NCBI GenBank assembly: GCA_026075535.2
Contig: AP026548.1
Span: forward strand, 9,052,001-9,116,000
Reading direction: 5' to 3'
Source of the DNA: Tricholoma matsutake
Lineage: Eukaryota > Basidiomycota > Agaricomycetes > Agaricales > Tricholomataceae
DNA: 64,000 nt
Of the stretch, positions 1-12,352 are shown in pieces. A model generated the notes under the pieces. It did not search any database, was not told the DNA's origin, and worked only from the letters and a program-made list of their open reading frames with translations. The first letter of the stretch is position 1, and each line of letters opens with the position of its first letter. The position numbers and the translations under genes are program-made.

Positions 1-1
1 T

Positions 2-379
2 GTAGCACTGTCATCCACAGAAGCTGAATATATGGCTCTCTCCAACACTTGTCGACAGATAGTGTGGATAGAGTCCTTATTCCAGGAACTTGGATATATA
101 CTGAAGTGCATACCAATCTGCGCTGATAATCAGGGATCCATCTTTATCAGATCAAATCCAGTTCAGGAAAGAAGGACCAAACATATAGACATTCACTACC
201 ACTATACCCGTGAATGCATAGAAAATGACAAAGTCACAGTTGTTTTCATTCCTGGAAGTGATAATCCGGCTGACATGTTCACAAAGAACATTGGTGCCAT
301 CCTATTCAGAAATTTAGAGACTCTCTCAGAATTACTTTTGAGGTTCAAACTTAGCTGCTTAGAGCGCTTTACAGTTTGA
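2..379 (+). CDS. Ty1/Copia Pol, C-terminal RNase H fragment (5' cut by window edge)
   Basis: This is the 3' end of a Copia polyprotein and enters from the left edge in frame 2. The reading begins VALSSTEAEYMALS, the conserved Copia RNase H start, followed by an ADNQGSI-like core, a KHIDI/HYH segment and the closing DNPADMFTKN motif. RNase H removes the RNA strand of the RNA-DNA hybrid during reverse transcription. The frame is open to a TGA at 377-379. It is followed at once by a G-rich polypurine tract and a TGTTG-starting LTR, the expected 3' layout. No frameshift is visible in the part present. Whether the rest of the element is intact cannot be judged, because it lies outside the window. 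Confidence 0.9.
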   Translation, partial: VALSSTEAEYMALSNTCRQIVWIESLFQELGYILKCIPICADNQGSIFIRSNPVQERRTKHIDIHYHYTRECIENDKVTVVFIPGSDNPADMFTKNIGAILFRNLETLSELLLRFKLSCLERFTV

Positions 380-386
380 GGGGGGG

Positions 387-647
387 TGTTGAAATTAATT
401 ACCAATATTGTTGCATGTGCATATTCTCCCACATTAATTACCAATATTGATACATGTTTCATATGCATATTCCTCTGGAGTCATGTGATATCCTTACTAT
501 TATGTATATAAGGAGAACCTGTACTGTAGTAGGAATATAGTGTTCTTACCTCTGCTAACCCTAGCTGTAAGTCTAACTAAACCCCAGGTAGGTTGTAAGG
601 AATGTGTTGTCTCTTCCCCTGTGCAGCGTATATAGTCTGCTCCAACA
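387..647 (+). repeat. Probable 3' LTR of the Copia element
   Basis: The LTR probably starts at TGTTG directly after the polypurine tract at 378-386. It probably ends at CAACA, the inverse of the start, giving about 261 bp. A TATA-like stretch (tatgtatataagg) lies near 500. The 5' LTR is outside the window, so the right edge is inferred only from the TG..CA inverted termini. Confidence 0.5.
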
Positions 648-1808
648 CAAGGTAGCAGACACTAAAGGTGTATAGGAGGTGTGATGACTAAGGGAGTTGA
701 TCACACAGGTTGCGAAACACCTCGTCCACTCATTGACTCAAGTTTGACATGCGCTGGTTGATGATTTTGATCCGGAGAGTTACCCAAAATAGGCCGACAC
801 GTGATGGGAAACTACCATATATAGAAGGACGGGAGGTCCCAGATGGCCGCTTAAAAAAAATTATGAGTGGATGTCTAAAATTCGCGGCCTGTCACCCCCT
901 TGAGCTTACCTATCTGTTAGTGTTCGATGCGTCGGTCATTCTGCAAAGTGGTTTGGTGTGTTAAAGTGGGTGTACGTGAAAATTCAGTTAAGCCCAAGGC
1001 CCATAACCTGCTGAGAATGAGGACTTGATAGTGTATAACGGACTTACTATTTCAAACTATGTACGACGAACATTTATATAATATACTGATGCGTTGATTG
1101 GTAATCATAATTGGTAATTAGAAGTCTCCGCTATTAATAACTGTGGGCGCATCATTACTACTGTGTTCGGTGTCCGCGTCGGTGTCCCTTAACGCGGCAA
1201 CCGCTTGTTCAACACAATGATCGCGTCCTTATATGGTGCGATTTTGATGGGATTTCACAAGCTCGCAAGCCATGTCCAAAAAGCCGCCAGTTCGTGAATT
1301 TGGCAGTGCCATATCAATTGCAGTTCAAACGCCAGAGCTCCAACTTTTTTTGTATGGGGTGAGGACTTAAAGCAGTATATTTCTTCTAATCTTACCATGC
1401 AACTTTTCTGGTTATGGTTTTCTTTGCTCATGGTGAATCCTCCACCAGCTCGAAAAGTCTGAAAGTGGGCAATCAAAATGTGCTGTTGCTGATGTAGAAC
1501 ACCTGGATGACGAGATTAATGCCGGAGAAGTTCATAGCGAAGATCAGTATAATACCTCTGAAGTACTCAGAAATGCTGTGGTCATGCCATCTCACCCTAA
1601 TCCAAGGGACGCCCGACGCTCGGGTCAATAACGAGCAGCGCCTTCAGTCTGACTTGAGCTTCGTCAAACAGGGGTTTAATGTGTGAAGATTCTATTGGCA
1701 CAATTATCCTAAACAGGATAACGTATTCTATTCATGTAACGCGGGGCAGATGGACTAAGGTTCTAAGGCACTCGGATGCCCAGCTGTCCGCCAGCACCAG
1801 CCTTGCAT
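648..1808. other. Intergenic stretch, nothing recognised
   Basis: Only short ORFs of 60-75 codons without recognisable motifs occur here. The stretch separates the Copia end from the 3' end of the first desaturase gene and may hold that gene's terminator region. I see no RNA gene or repeat in it. Confidence 0.4.
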
Positions 1809-3627
1809 CTACTCGACCAGTTTGGGGTTGTGGACGCGGTACTGGTCCGCGGGCCTGCGGATGGCTTCACCTTTCTTGTTGCGGTAGAAGAGTACCTCGC
1901 CTGTGGGTTTAGAGTAAGCTGCGATCACGGCGCAGTGAGACAACAGCATTCGTACCGTCATCCTCAACGAACTGGCAGAAGTTGTAAGACTCCCACAACG
2001 ACTTGAAGACGGGTGCGGTAGAGGATGCGTAATGGTCACCGATGAATGCCTTCAAGTGCTGGGTAGCCTCCGGGCCGTGGTCTAAAGTATTTTATAAGTT
2101 CTCGTCCGAAAGCGCCAAAATGGCCATGAAGCTTACAGAAAGGCATCTTAGGGAAGAACTGCAAAGTTTTTGTTAATCATTCTGGGTCGTATATGTTGTA
2201 GTAGCAATACTCACGTGGTGAACGACGTGGAAGTGGGCGACATCGTGGAGGAAGAAGCGACCTTGCCAGCCTAAGAAGTTCCTGTCGACGGTGGCAGCAG
2301 CCCCACGTTGGAAGTTCCATTCCTTGCCACGGTAGTGAGGAAGCGTGGGGTCGGTGTGGTGGAGGTAGGTAATCATGATGACTGTATACACCATTGACTG
2401 GTTAGATGTGAAACGTTAGATATATAGGCGAAACATACACCAGTGAGAGACGCAGAGCCATGGGAGGCCGTAGTACTTAAAGACTTCGCCAGCACCGTAG
2501 ACGGAGGAAGCGTAGGAGACACCCCAGACCATGGCGGCGATACCAATGTTAGACATGATGACAGCGCCTCGTTGTGCCTTGGTGAAGAGGATGGAGTTGG
2601 CTGAAAGACATTTGTCAGCTGGACATAGCAGTTAAAACAGCGACTCACGGTCAAAGTGGTTGGTCCACTTGGGGTAGGTCTTCTGGCCAGAAACGTTGAA
2701 GACTAGGCCGGCGATCATAAGAATGCAGCATCTCATGTAATAGGATGTTACTCACGCAAGTATGCGGGGAACGCCAAAACCTGTTGCCTGATTAGCATAT
2801 AGAGTGTGTAGATCGGAGTATCGCCGAAGATTTCGTCCCAGTTTATTTGGCTATTAGGCTTCTCGGGGACGCCGAGATCTTGGCGAGTCTTAGGGACGTA
2901 GACCTCGTCGCGCTCCATGGAGGCATGGTTGGAGTGGTGACGGTGATGGGAAATCTTCCAAGAGAAGTAAGGGGTCCAGAGGAAGGTGTGGGTGACCTAG
3001 CAGAACACGATGATCAGAACATGTAGTGAACTGAGTGTTTACATATAAGAGCGACTTACGAAACCGAGGATGTCGTTGACGATCTTGTGATCGGAGAAGG
3101 CGCCATGTCCACACTGCAGAAGCGAAATAATTAAGCATTTGCTTCTGCCAAGCCACATAATAATAGAGAGAAGTCTAACCTCGTGTCCGATAACCCAGAT
3201 GCCTGTGAAGATGAGACCCTGGAACCACCAGCTACACAAGGACTTTGTTGGGTACACATCGACGCATCAAGTATAAAATAGACTTACTATACACCCCAGG
3301 CCGCCCAGCGTCCTAATTCGGCCCCGATCGGGGTAAGGACTTCTCGGGTCGCGGCCTGTTTGAAGTACGGGTCGATGGTAGTGGCAAGTGACCACGCAAC
3401 AGCAGCCAAGACGACGTCACGGGCGAAGTAAAGAAGCCCACGAGGAGTGTCTCTCACGAAGAATTGAGGGGGAATGGCCGCCCTGATCTCCTTGAGGGAC
3501 CTGGAGGGGAAGGTTAGTGACGCCAGTATTCAAATGGAAACGGGAACAACATTGCTTACCATGGCATAGGAGTGTATGCGGGGAGGTTGTCCTCACTGTA
3601 TGTCTCGGTCTTAGTGGACGCACCCAT
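1809..3627 (-). CDS. Delta-12 type fatty acid desaturase (membrane FAD), paralogue 1
   Basis: This enzyme probably inserts a double bond into oleoyl chains to give linoleate in the ER membrane. I rebuilt 11 exons on the minus strand: 3627-3560, 3500-3288, 3231-3180, 3113-3060, 2996-2756, 2702-2649, 2600-2439, 2381-2215, 2158-2137, 2081-1956 and 1900-1809. All have GT-AG introns. They sum to 1251 nt, or 416 residues, open to a TAG. The three iron-binding histidine boxes are HECGH (about residue 110), HHRHH (about 145) and HVVHH (about 333). Hydrophobic blocks flank them, and the N-terminal SLKEIRAAIP segment is typical of fungal delta-12 enzymes. The start MGASTKTETY is the only upstream in-frame ATG that fits. 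It is divergent from the paralogue at 4743. A delta-15 or bifunctional activity cannot be excluded from sequence. Confidence 0.93.
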
Positions 3628-4742
3628 GTCGTAGAGCTGAATCTAGAACAGGGAAGGATGAGAAAACCTGTGAAAGGTAGTGAGGGAAGTGGAGGCGAGA
3701 TGCTGGCGGTATTTATAATCGAGAAAATAGCCTATATTGCTTGTACTCGTCCCCGATTCGATGTTAAGCACACGAGTGCCCGAAATGTAATTTTCCTGGA
3801 GACAAGATAATGTGGATCAGTGGAGTTTGATAAGAGGTAAGATCATACCAAGCAAAGCAAATGGAGATCGGGATCGGGGACGGGGACAGCAAAAACGAAG
3901 TGTTCACTCTGCGCCGTTCTCCCATACCACTGACAGTGAATATTGTGACCTTCTGGTACCATCATTGGAAAAAACACGTGAATATAACGACCGAGAAGCA
4001 AGGAAGGTGGGGTTCTCTGCTCCTTAGCTACGGGGCCGGAGTAACTCCACACAGTTTAATTGTGAGGCGGGTGGAGGACTTGAAAAAAGTAAGAATCGTT
4101 GTATCACAGCTTAATGGGCAGGATAACCCTAACAACAGTTAACATTCTGACGTTACACGGCTAGTAAGAGTAGGCGCAAATCCGGTTATGAGAGCGACAA
4201 TCAAAACGTACTTTACTAGTGATTATCCCGGACAGATCGAAGCGCCTGGATGTCAGGTTTCCATCTCAGAAAATACACTACTTACTAGTAACAAGCTTAT
4301 CGGTGAGGTAAAGTTTGGATGATTGCGCGACGTGAACGTCTCCATCGGACAGCCTTTGCGCGAGATCTCCGGGGGAAAAAAACAATACAATGGGTGTGTA
4401 AAAGGAGCCCAGAGTAATATACGCAGAACTTGGCGGAACCGGTTGTTGGAGTTTCCCATTCCGGTTACCCGGCGTCGGCCAAACGATCACGTGGGAAAAG
4501 GCGTGCGCAACTCTGGTCTCCGCCTTCTGCATGAAAACATGTTGTTCGATTCTAAAATGGGAGACCAACTCTGGTCGGGCAACTCCGATTCGCGTTTCTT
4601 ACTTCGGTTTTTATTTGAGATCGGCTGACACAATAGTTCAAATACCTGTCGTATCCAAGCATTCAATCCTCATCTCCCCCCTTTTCTGCAAAGGAGCTTG
4701 TGTCCTCTGTAGATTGATAAGCTGTTTGCGTATACTTCTATC
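3628..4742. promoter_or_regulatory. Shared intergenic region between divergent desaturase genes
   Basis: This is 1.1 kb between two divergent start codons, so it must hold both promoters. It contains only short ORFs without family motifs. CT-rich tracts precede the plus-strand start near 4675. I could not assign individual binding sites, so a shared regulator for the two desaturases is an inference from arrangement only. Confidence 0.5.
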
Positions 4743-6396
4743 ATGGTAGCTTCAATCATGTCTCTCTTCCGCGATGGGCCTGAATACAAGAAACGGCTGG
4801 AGACGCCCTTCAAGCCTACTAACGTCAGTTCCAGGGTTATTTTTTGGACAATCGTTGATATCAATTCGTTAGGTCACCTTGTCCGAGTTGCATTCTGTCG
4901 TCCCCAAGCATTTGCACCAGAAGAACACTGGCAAGGCTCTTCTTTACGTGGCCCGTGATGTTATCTGCGCCGTCATTGTTTACAAGCTCGGATGGCTCAT
5001 TGACCCCTTTGCACGCTCATTGGTCAATGACTTTGGTGTCTCTTCTACTATCGGATCCGCAGTTAAATGGTCTTTGTGGGCGCTCTACTGGCACTGGCAG
5101 GGTGTGATCTTGGCAGGTTGGTGGTGCATGGCGCATGAGGCCGGACATGGCACTCTTTCGCCATACAACTGGGTGAACCACCTGATTGGTTACAGCCTGC
5201 ATACTGTACGTACCTCTTCGCTATCTGTCTTCGCCCCGAAATGTAACTGTTGTACAGGCCATCCTCGTCCCCTACTACGCATGGCGCTCATCCCACCATG
5301 CACACCACAAGGCCACCATGTCCGTTGAGCGTGATGAAAACTTCGTCCCCCGCACCCGTACAGAATACAACCTGCCCGCCGAGTCCTCCGCCACTCTTGC
5401 TGACTACCATGAGATCTTTGAGGAGGCGCCCATCTACACGCTTGGCCGCATGCTCTTCATGCAAGCTCTCGGATGGCAATTCTACCTGGTAACCAACGCG
5501 ATGGGGAACAATATGTACCCACCCTGGACAAACGTGAGATCGTCCTAGTTTTTATAATTATCTGCTGCTCACTTGGTCGACGATCACACAGCACTTCCAA
5601 CCGTCATCCCCGCTGTTCAAGCCCCATGAGCGCAGTGGCATCATTGCTTCCAACATCGGTCTTACTGCTATGTCTTGCGTGCTCTACATGTGGACTCGTG
5701 AGGCCGGATTGTCGAACTTTTTGAAACTCTACTTGGTTCCTTACATTGTGCGTTCTACATAATCCTTTCTTCTTGTATCATCTAATGGTACGCAATACAG
5801 CTGTCCAACCACTGGATCGTCATGCTCACGTACCTACACCACTCCGACCCGACCATGGCCCACTTCCGTAACAAACAGTGGTCCTTCCTCCGTGGTGCCA
5901 TCTCCACCGTCGACAGGCCTCTCTTGGGCTGGGCTGGGCGCTTCTTCTTGCACAACGTTTCTCATGACCACGTACGCCTCTACTGATTTCTCCATACCTT
6001 GATCTCGTACTGACTGCTTGGATGGTGACAGGTCGCGCACCACTTGTTCTCATCCATTCCGTTCTGTAAGTGGTACATCTCATTCGACTATATAATTGGG
6101 ACGTCATACGCCCCCTTTTCCAGACAACCAGCCTGAAGTCACGGAAGCCATCAAGAAGGTGCTCAAGGATGACTACAACTTCGACTCGACGGTATTACTT
6201 TTTCTCCGCAACTCAACTCTACGTCCTCATGCCTTTTATTTCTCAGAACACCTTCCGCGCCCTCTACCGTACGTTCACCCAGTGCTGCTTCATAGAGGAC
6301 GATGGCGACATCGTGTTCTACAAGAACAAGGACGGAAAGGCGCAGCGCGTGTTAGCTGAGGGTGCGTTGGATAACGAGGTGAAGAAGACAGCCTAG
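4743..6396 (+). CDS. Delta-12 type fatty acid desaturase (membrane FAD), paralogue 2
   Basis: This is a second membrane desaturase of the same superfamily, clearly diverged from its neighbour. Exons are 4743-4823, 4873-5205, 5258-5533, 5592-5747, 5801-5971, 6032-6065, 6124-6191 and 6247-6396. All introns are GT-AG. The sum is 1269 nt, or 422 residues. The histidine boxes are HEAGH (about residue 113), HHAHH (about 150) and HVAHH (about 338). The N-terminal segment VTLSELHSVVPKHL matches the leader typical of fungal delta-12 enzymes. A second ATG at 4758 (MSLFRDGPEYKKR) resembles the usual family start, so the first five residues are uncertain. Introns lie at different places from those of paralogue 1, with 7 against 10. 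The duplication is therefore old, not a recent tandem copy. Confidence 0.93.
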
Positions 6397-7268
6397 ACCC
6401 CGTTAATTTAGATTGAGAAAGGAAAGTTGTTTAGTTTGTAATAGACGAGAAGCTACTTGCTTTTTCCCTATGACCTTGCGTTGATAAGCAGAGCGACAAT
6501 GTTCTGAAGAGTTAAAGCGTACTATAGCGTTGAATATGAATATCCCATCGCTATCTTCCCAAATAAGTTTGCATGGCGGCCACTCACCGAGGATCACAGC
6601 ACGGATAGAATAATGCTGCCGTTCAGACCTGCTGTCCATCTTATCTTCACCATCTCACCATAGTTGTACAATTCTGTCGAGACCATATATGATTAGAATT
6701 GAAAAATGTAAAATGTACAAAACATAATCGCAAACGACCTCCTAGGACATAGCTCAGTTTTGGCTGGAGATATTAATTTAGCTCAATCCACTGCATCTTT
6801 CGGCCTGAGGCCTGAGTGTCAAAGGTGATATTCTCAGCGAGAGGGGATTATTACCTTAAACTCTTCCTTATTACTTATCACGAGTGAACATATGTACGAT
6901 TCAGAAGAAATATATAGTTATCGGGCTACCGGGATATTAAACCCCAAGACACTTTTTTGTACCTTCTCAATACATAGACTATTCTCAAGCTTGAACGGGC
7001 ACTGGCTGGTTATGTACGAATGGCAACGACGTAAGGAAGGAACCAGCAGTTGAGGACGGTCCAAGTTCCTCCATATTCAACATGATGGCGAACTCTCAGG
7101 ACAGTTAAAAAGTATAGCGGCGCAATAATTAATAGAACAAATCGAATAACCTAAGAGTCTACAGCATTTCAGTGCGCCAATTCGGTGGAACGCCACTCCA
7201 AAAACAACACACCATGGAACTGCACCAAATTCTCTAGATAAACACTCTACCTCCAATGCCCAGAGCGC
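6397..7268. other. Intergenic region between two convergent genes
   Basis: This lies between the 3' ends of desaturase 2 and the Dsk2-like gene. It is AT-rich and carries no ORF with recognisable content. It should hold the 3' UTRs and polyadenylation signals of both genes; no clear structure was seen. Confidence 0.4.
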
Positions 7269-8769
7269 TCACGAAAGACCACCACCAGTAAGGATATACT
7301 CAATCGCAGAATGCACATTGCCGGCGGTCGCAAGGAGAGCACGCACGTTCTGTGACGCGTCGGTGAATCCCATGTCTTGAAGTTGCTTTAGCAGACAGTG
7401 TCAGTGCCACGAGGAAAAGGACAGAACAGAACAGGCATAGAAAACGAATAGACATGAGTCTCAGATAGACCAACTCCGACCACCGTTCGAACCTTGAGAA
7501 AAGAAAAGAAGATAATGTGACCTACTTGCAGTTGAACCTGGAATCTTTCCTCAGGAGGCCTCGTATCCGTTGGCGCCGGCGTTCCACCTCCCATCCCTCC
7601 CATCCCTCCCATCATCGAAAGCATCTGCTGCACCGCTGCTGGATCCATGGCGAATGGATTACCTGCCGCCGCTTCCCCGCCGGCACCTGCTACTGAAGGA
7701 GCGAACATGTTGAACGGGGCGGCTGGATTTGCAGTGTTTGCCGAGGTTGTAGAAGGCGCGTTGGAGTTTGAGTTTGAGTTGGGGATGCCTGGAGCTGGAA
7801 ATCCGCCGCCTGTGCCCACACCCCCAAACTGACCGCCTGCGCCCGCACCACCGCCAATGGAGTTGAACATAGACGCCATTTGGAACATTTGTTGGAGGCG
7901 CTGAGGGTCTGATCTTGAGAGCACCAAAGTGTCAGGAAATGAAATAGATGATAGGTTGAACGTACATCATCTCTTGGAACTGCGGGTTCTGGAATGTGGC
8001 TCTCACTTGCGGTGCGACGGCCTGCAGCTGTGGATTCATGGCGATGATCTGATCCATGATTGCCGGGTTCGACATCATAGTCGACATTTGTTGTAAGAAC
8101 TGGGGGTTGTTCATCATAGATTGCATCTAAATGATGTAATAAAATCTATATTTTCAGAGAGCTGGAAGCGCCGACAATGACTGACGCACCATATTTGGAT
8201 CGTTTGGGTTCAGCCCCATATCGCCAAATGGATTTAAACCTGCCATCGCACCGAATCCCTGGTAGCCGTTGAGCTGGGTGAGCGGGTCTGAGGGGTTCTG
8301 TCCTGTTTGCATTGCGGGGAGCTGCTGAGGAACTGCTGGTGCAGTGGAAGGACCGCCGCTGCCTCCAGAGCGAGCGACACCCTTAACCATGTGAATTGTA
8401 TGTGATGATTGGATTTTATACACCGATAATGCATCTTCGTCCTACATGAGATAGGTACATTAAATGATGACGTGATGCATAACAGTGGGACATACCTTCA
8501 ATACACGCCCTGCTGACAGTCAGAATAAGTCGAAAACAGGTAAGAAAGAGCATACCAGAATATATTAGTCGCTGTCGTTCAGCCTCCACCTCGGATTTCT
8601 CTGCGATCGCCTTCTTGAGGTCCAGCACGCTCTTATCAGTTGTAATCACGATCTGTAGTTTCAGTTCGCTAGGACCTGATTGGTATTGAGAATATTGCTA
8701 TATACTGAACGGCAAAACGGTACCTTTGATGTTAATTTGGATCTCCTGCGCTGGAGCGTCGTCGGGCAT
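7269..8769 (-). CDS. Dsk2/ubiquilin-like proteasome shuttle protein (UBL-STI1-UBA)
   Basis: This protein carries ubiquitinated substrates to the proteasome. I rebuilt seven exons: 8769-8724, 8675-8556, 8509-8496, 8441-8190, 8126-7966, 7913-7526 and 7385-7269. They sum to 1098 nt, or 365 residues, ending in TGA. The N-terminal ubiquitin-like domain spans about residues 9-85, with [20 protein letters not shown] followed by [15 protein letters not shown]. Next come Met/Asn/Gln-rich STI1-type repeats ([28 protein letters not shown]), a Gly/Ala/Asn-rich linker, and a C-terminal UBA domain ([27 protein letters not shown]). Exon 3 is only 14 nt. Length and domain order match fungal Dsk2. It is a single-copy housekeeping gene convergent with desaturase 2. 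Confidence 0.92.
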
Positions 8770-10276
8770 GATGGAAGGGTGAAACGAGTGTTGTTTGTCC
8801 TTGTGTCTCAAATCCTTTGGCTTTCGATCACCACCTCACCTCCGAAGATGAAAGATGAGTGGTCTTTGTCCGTTCCATTCGTAACGTTTGTTATCGGGTC
8901 ATTGTCTGACTCCGAGAATAGTTTTGACGGGCGGATATCCTGTGGATCGGCAAACCTCAATAATCAGGCTTGTGATAATATTCAAGTTGCGCGAATTGTT
9001 ATCTGGAGGGTCACGTAATATGATACAGGTGGACAATCACTCATTACGATAGGACTGCGTCGATCTTTCTCCCTTAGGATCTCCATGTGGTGGGTACACC
9101 CCAAGTTGCAACTTGGACCTTACTTCGGCCTCTTGGAAGCACAGCCTACGGAAACGAGTACGATTCTCTTAAATTGCTAAGCAATTATATACTACAAGGC
9201 TATGATCATATTTACTTCAAGGTTACTGTAAGTCTTCGTATCACTCACCATTGGCAACGCTGCTACTCTGCCCCCTTACCATTTCAGTCAGCGTCCTTCC
9301 ATCTTAAATGTATCAACTCAGCTATGTAATAGCGGAAACTCAGATGGTGTAATGGCAATCACGCCTAATGACGTTGCACTGACTTGCGTGCTACAAAGTC
9401 TGAGAGTTCCTCTTCTAACTTGATCAAAATGGAGTAAGGCACCACCACAATGGAATGAGGTTATCCTCAGCATCACAGCTCCTGGCTTGATAAACAACGT
9501 TATTCGCTAAGCCGGGGCCTATACGTACCACAGTTTCTGAACACATCGAACAGCAATTCATGGCAGTGAAGTAAGGTCTAAACTGAAAATTTGGAAAATT
9601 CGCACCTGAGCCATCAACGTCACCGTTTTACAGCTTGATGTCTAGCACCAGTTGTGTAAGGGCTCAGTCACAGCAGCAAAAAAGCCACATCAGTAGCAGA
9701 ACACCTTTTGTGAAAAAGTGCATACTTTACATGTAAGCCAAGTTGAATTCGGACGAGAACTGTTAAAGCGGGCCGAAATATTTTGAACGCATAAGTGTCG
9801 GCCCACCTATATGCATAATTAATCTCGTAGACTATCGTAGGCCGAGTGTAAGGCTCCAACTGTTCTATCTATATAACCGTTTTACACGGTTTATACCGTA
9901 TATGTTTGCATTTATGTATACCCCCTCTTGTCACCAAAGTCACGTATACAGTAGTTAAACAGTATATACTATATAGATGGTTACACGGTTTAAGTAGAAG
10001 TAGTTGCTACATACTACCTACAAATGGCTTAAATATATCTAGGGAATGCTCAAAAGAGTCAATACACACAAAAAATGCATCATGTTGAGACCGTGGGAAC
10101 ACGACTAACGATGATCGACTCCTCGATGATCATTGTTATTACACCGTGACTCTTGCCGTTGTCAGTTCACAGATACGAAAAAAGCATGAAACTCGAGATC
10201 AACATGATTCCCAGGATGATCCATACTCACTTCTAGCAAGGTCCACCATCATTGATGTTGAGCCACACCCTCAAGC
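8770..10276. other. Intergenic region, no gene recognised
   Basis: This includes the upstream region of the Dsk2-like gene. Only short ORFs without motifs are present. From about 9850 the sequence turns strongly AT-rich, with several ATATA and TAAACGG-like runs. It marks the edge of the repeat-rich compartment. Confidence 0.35.
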
Positions 10277-10284
10277 TACTCAAT

Positions 10285-12344
10285 TAGTGATGTATAGGGC
10301 CCGGCTCGGCTCGAAAGCCCGGGCTTGGGCTCGGCTTGACCAGGCTCAGGCTTGGATAGAACATGAGCTGAGCCCTAGTTAAGGGCTTGGGCTGGGCTTG
10401 GGCTGGGCTCGGGCTCAGGCCTTGGCTTTGTAGTGAAGATCATGGCAAAATTAGTCTCAGAGCTCCTACAATACATCTTGCACAAATATATCATCTTCAT
10501 CATGATCGATGAAGCCCTCATCATCAGCAAGATCATCAACCAATCCATCCCAGCCCACCTGTTCTGCATCATGAAGATTGCTGTCACCGGCTCCCTGAAG
10601 ATCATCATATTCCTCCACCTTGAGCACTGGGCTAGGTTCTTCCCAGAAGAGGAGCTCACGATGGTACATGCACTTGAGGAACTGTAACACCTTGATGATA
10701 TCAGGTTTGAGTCGACTGCGGTGCTTCGAAATTGTGATCCCTGCAGATGAGAATGCACGTTTGCTTGAAACCAACGACACCATAATCGGGAGCATATCGC
10801 ATGCAAGAGACACCCAGACATCATAGCGTGTAGTATTCCACTATGCCGTAAGTCAGATGACTATCAAATCAAACATGATGCGAGGGACACGTACCCCCCA
10901 CCACTCGACAATTGTCATATTGCCGAGTTGATCTGTTGAGTTCAAATATTCAAAGAAATCTTTGCACCAAGGAGCACTTGGTTCACTGGGTGTGATGGGG
11001 GATGTATGGGATTGGACACCATTATTATCTTCGTCATCGTCATCAGATAATTCATGGATTAGTACGCCAACCTTGCATATCACTGACTTTCCTTTACGCC
11101 ATGCCAGTGCTGGTACTGAATTGTTGCTGTACATTCCAAGGTAGAGTTGCTTGTACTATAATATCATTGTGAGCACACACTGAAACTCTCAAACTCGAGA
11201 CACTGACTGTTTCTTCGGCTTCCTTGAGGATACTTTCCAACTTTTCCTGACCCCAATATTTGTGAATACGTTCCGTTTTCTGTGAGGGATCAAGTACTAA
11301 ACAGGTGTCATAGTTTATTAGTGGACACAGGGAAGTAATCGAACACATAGCAAAGGTATATGCATCAGAATCAGCTGTACGATCATAGTATTCCGTGATT
11401 TTCGCCAGTCCAGCATTCAGGGCAGGGACAAAATCAATATATTTGACGCGCTTGGCTCATTTGGTCCATGCCTTATGTAATGCTTCGAGCGCAGGCAATG
11501 CGAGATGAAGGGTGCTTCCCTTATCTGACAAAAAGGCTTGCTGTGCATTGTCAGCATGCTGTCACGATACCACATCAGCACATTATAGATCACCCGAAAA
11601 TGTAACAGCTTACTGCAAGTAGATCATTGAATAAACCAATGCGCTCCCATTCAGCATCTGAGAGAAACAGGTCATCAATCTTTTTACATTTCGAGAGGTC
11701 TTTCTCCTCTTGTCCAATCTCATACACAAAAGTATCAACGAACTAGTACTTGTCAGCATTGCCCATGAGCTGCATGGAGAAATACATACTGGACGTTTGG
11801 CCTCAGCTCGTGATGTCATCACGTAGGTGGAAGACCAGTGCACAGCCATATTGAGAAGAAGCTGATGGGTAGTCTTCAAGCCACCTCATGTTTGGATATC
11901 AGCAAAGCGTTGTTTACACTTCGCAGAGGAGCGCGCCTAAGGATGGAAACCATCAAGATGGAAAAACATCAATAATCATGCGAAGAAATACCTTGACACA
12001 GATTGCTCGCACCAGTCCCACCTTGTCACGTTCAGGCCTTGCAAGATCAGCATCAGGTTTGGCAGGATTGTAATGCTTTGATTTGCTGTATGTAGTTATT
12101 AAGGCTTGCATTGCCAGGTTGATGACTGTTGATGATATGAGCAAGGCACCTATTTAATTGACTTACAGCACATGACATGAAGTCAACGCATCAATTTTAC
12201 AACAGTTACACTTGAAAGCCGCGGCTTCAGGGCTCAGCTCAGGCTTCTAATAATACAAGCCGAGCCTTGAGCCCTAGAAAGTCTTCAGTAAGGCCCGGCT
12301 CAGCTCGGGCTTCAGGGCTTTGGGCTGAGCCTTGGACATCACTA
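10285..12344 (-). mobile_element. hAT DNA transposon, copy 1 (defective)
   Basis: This is a 2060-bp element with imperfect terminal inverted repeats, TAGTGATGTATAGGGCCCGG at the left and CATCACTA at the right. It is flanked by a perfect 8-bp target duplication TACTCAAT at 10277-10284 and 12345-12352, diagnostic of hAT. GC-rich subterminal zones repeat GGGCTCGG/CCGAGCCC-type motifs, probable transposase binding sites. A nearly identical copy lies at 34907-36980 in the same orientation. Confidence 0.95.
10466..12150 (-). pseudogene. hAT transposase remnant in copy 1
   Basis: This is the C-terminal part of a hAT transposase split by short introns. Recognisable blocks in order are a KHYNPAKPDADLARPE-like segment, AVHWSSTYVMTSRAEAKRP, FVDTFVYEIGQEEKDLS, HADNAQQAFLSDKGSTLHLALPALEALHKAW, an acidic ELSDDDDEDN stretch, VEWWG and the dimerisation block SKRAFSSAGITISKHRSRLKPDII. 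In-frame TGA codons stand at 11886-11888 and 11457-11459, where family members have ordinary coding residues. The BED zinc finger and the start expected in a full-length transposase have no room before the element end. The copy is therefore truncated and needs a transposase supplied in trans. Confidence 0.85.
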
Positions 12345-12352
12345 TACTCAAT

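Noticed and set aside
749..964. 71-codon ORF after the Copia LTR
   Set aside because: No recognisable motif, no splice context and a length expected by chance.
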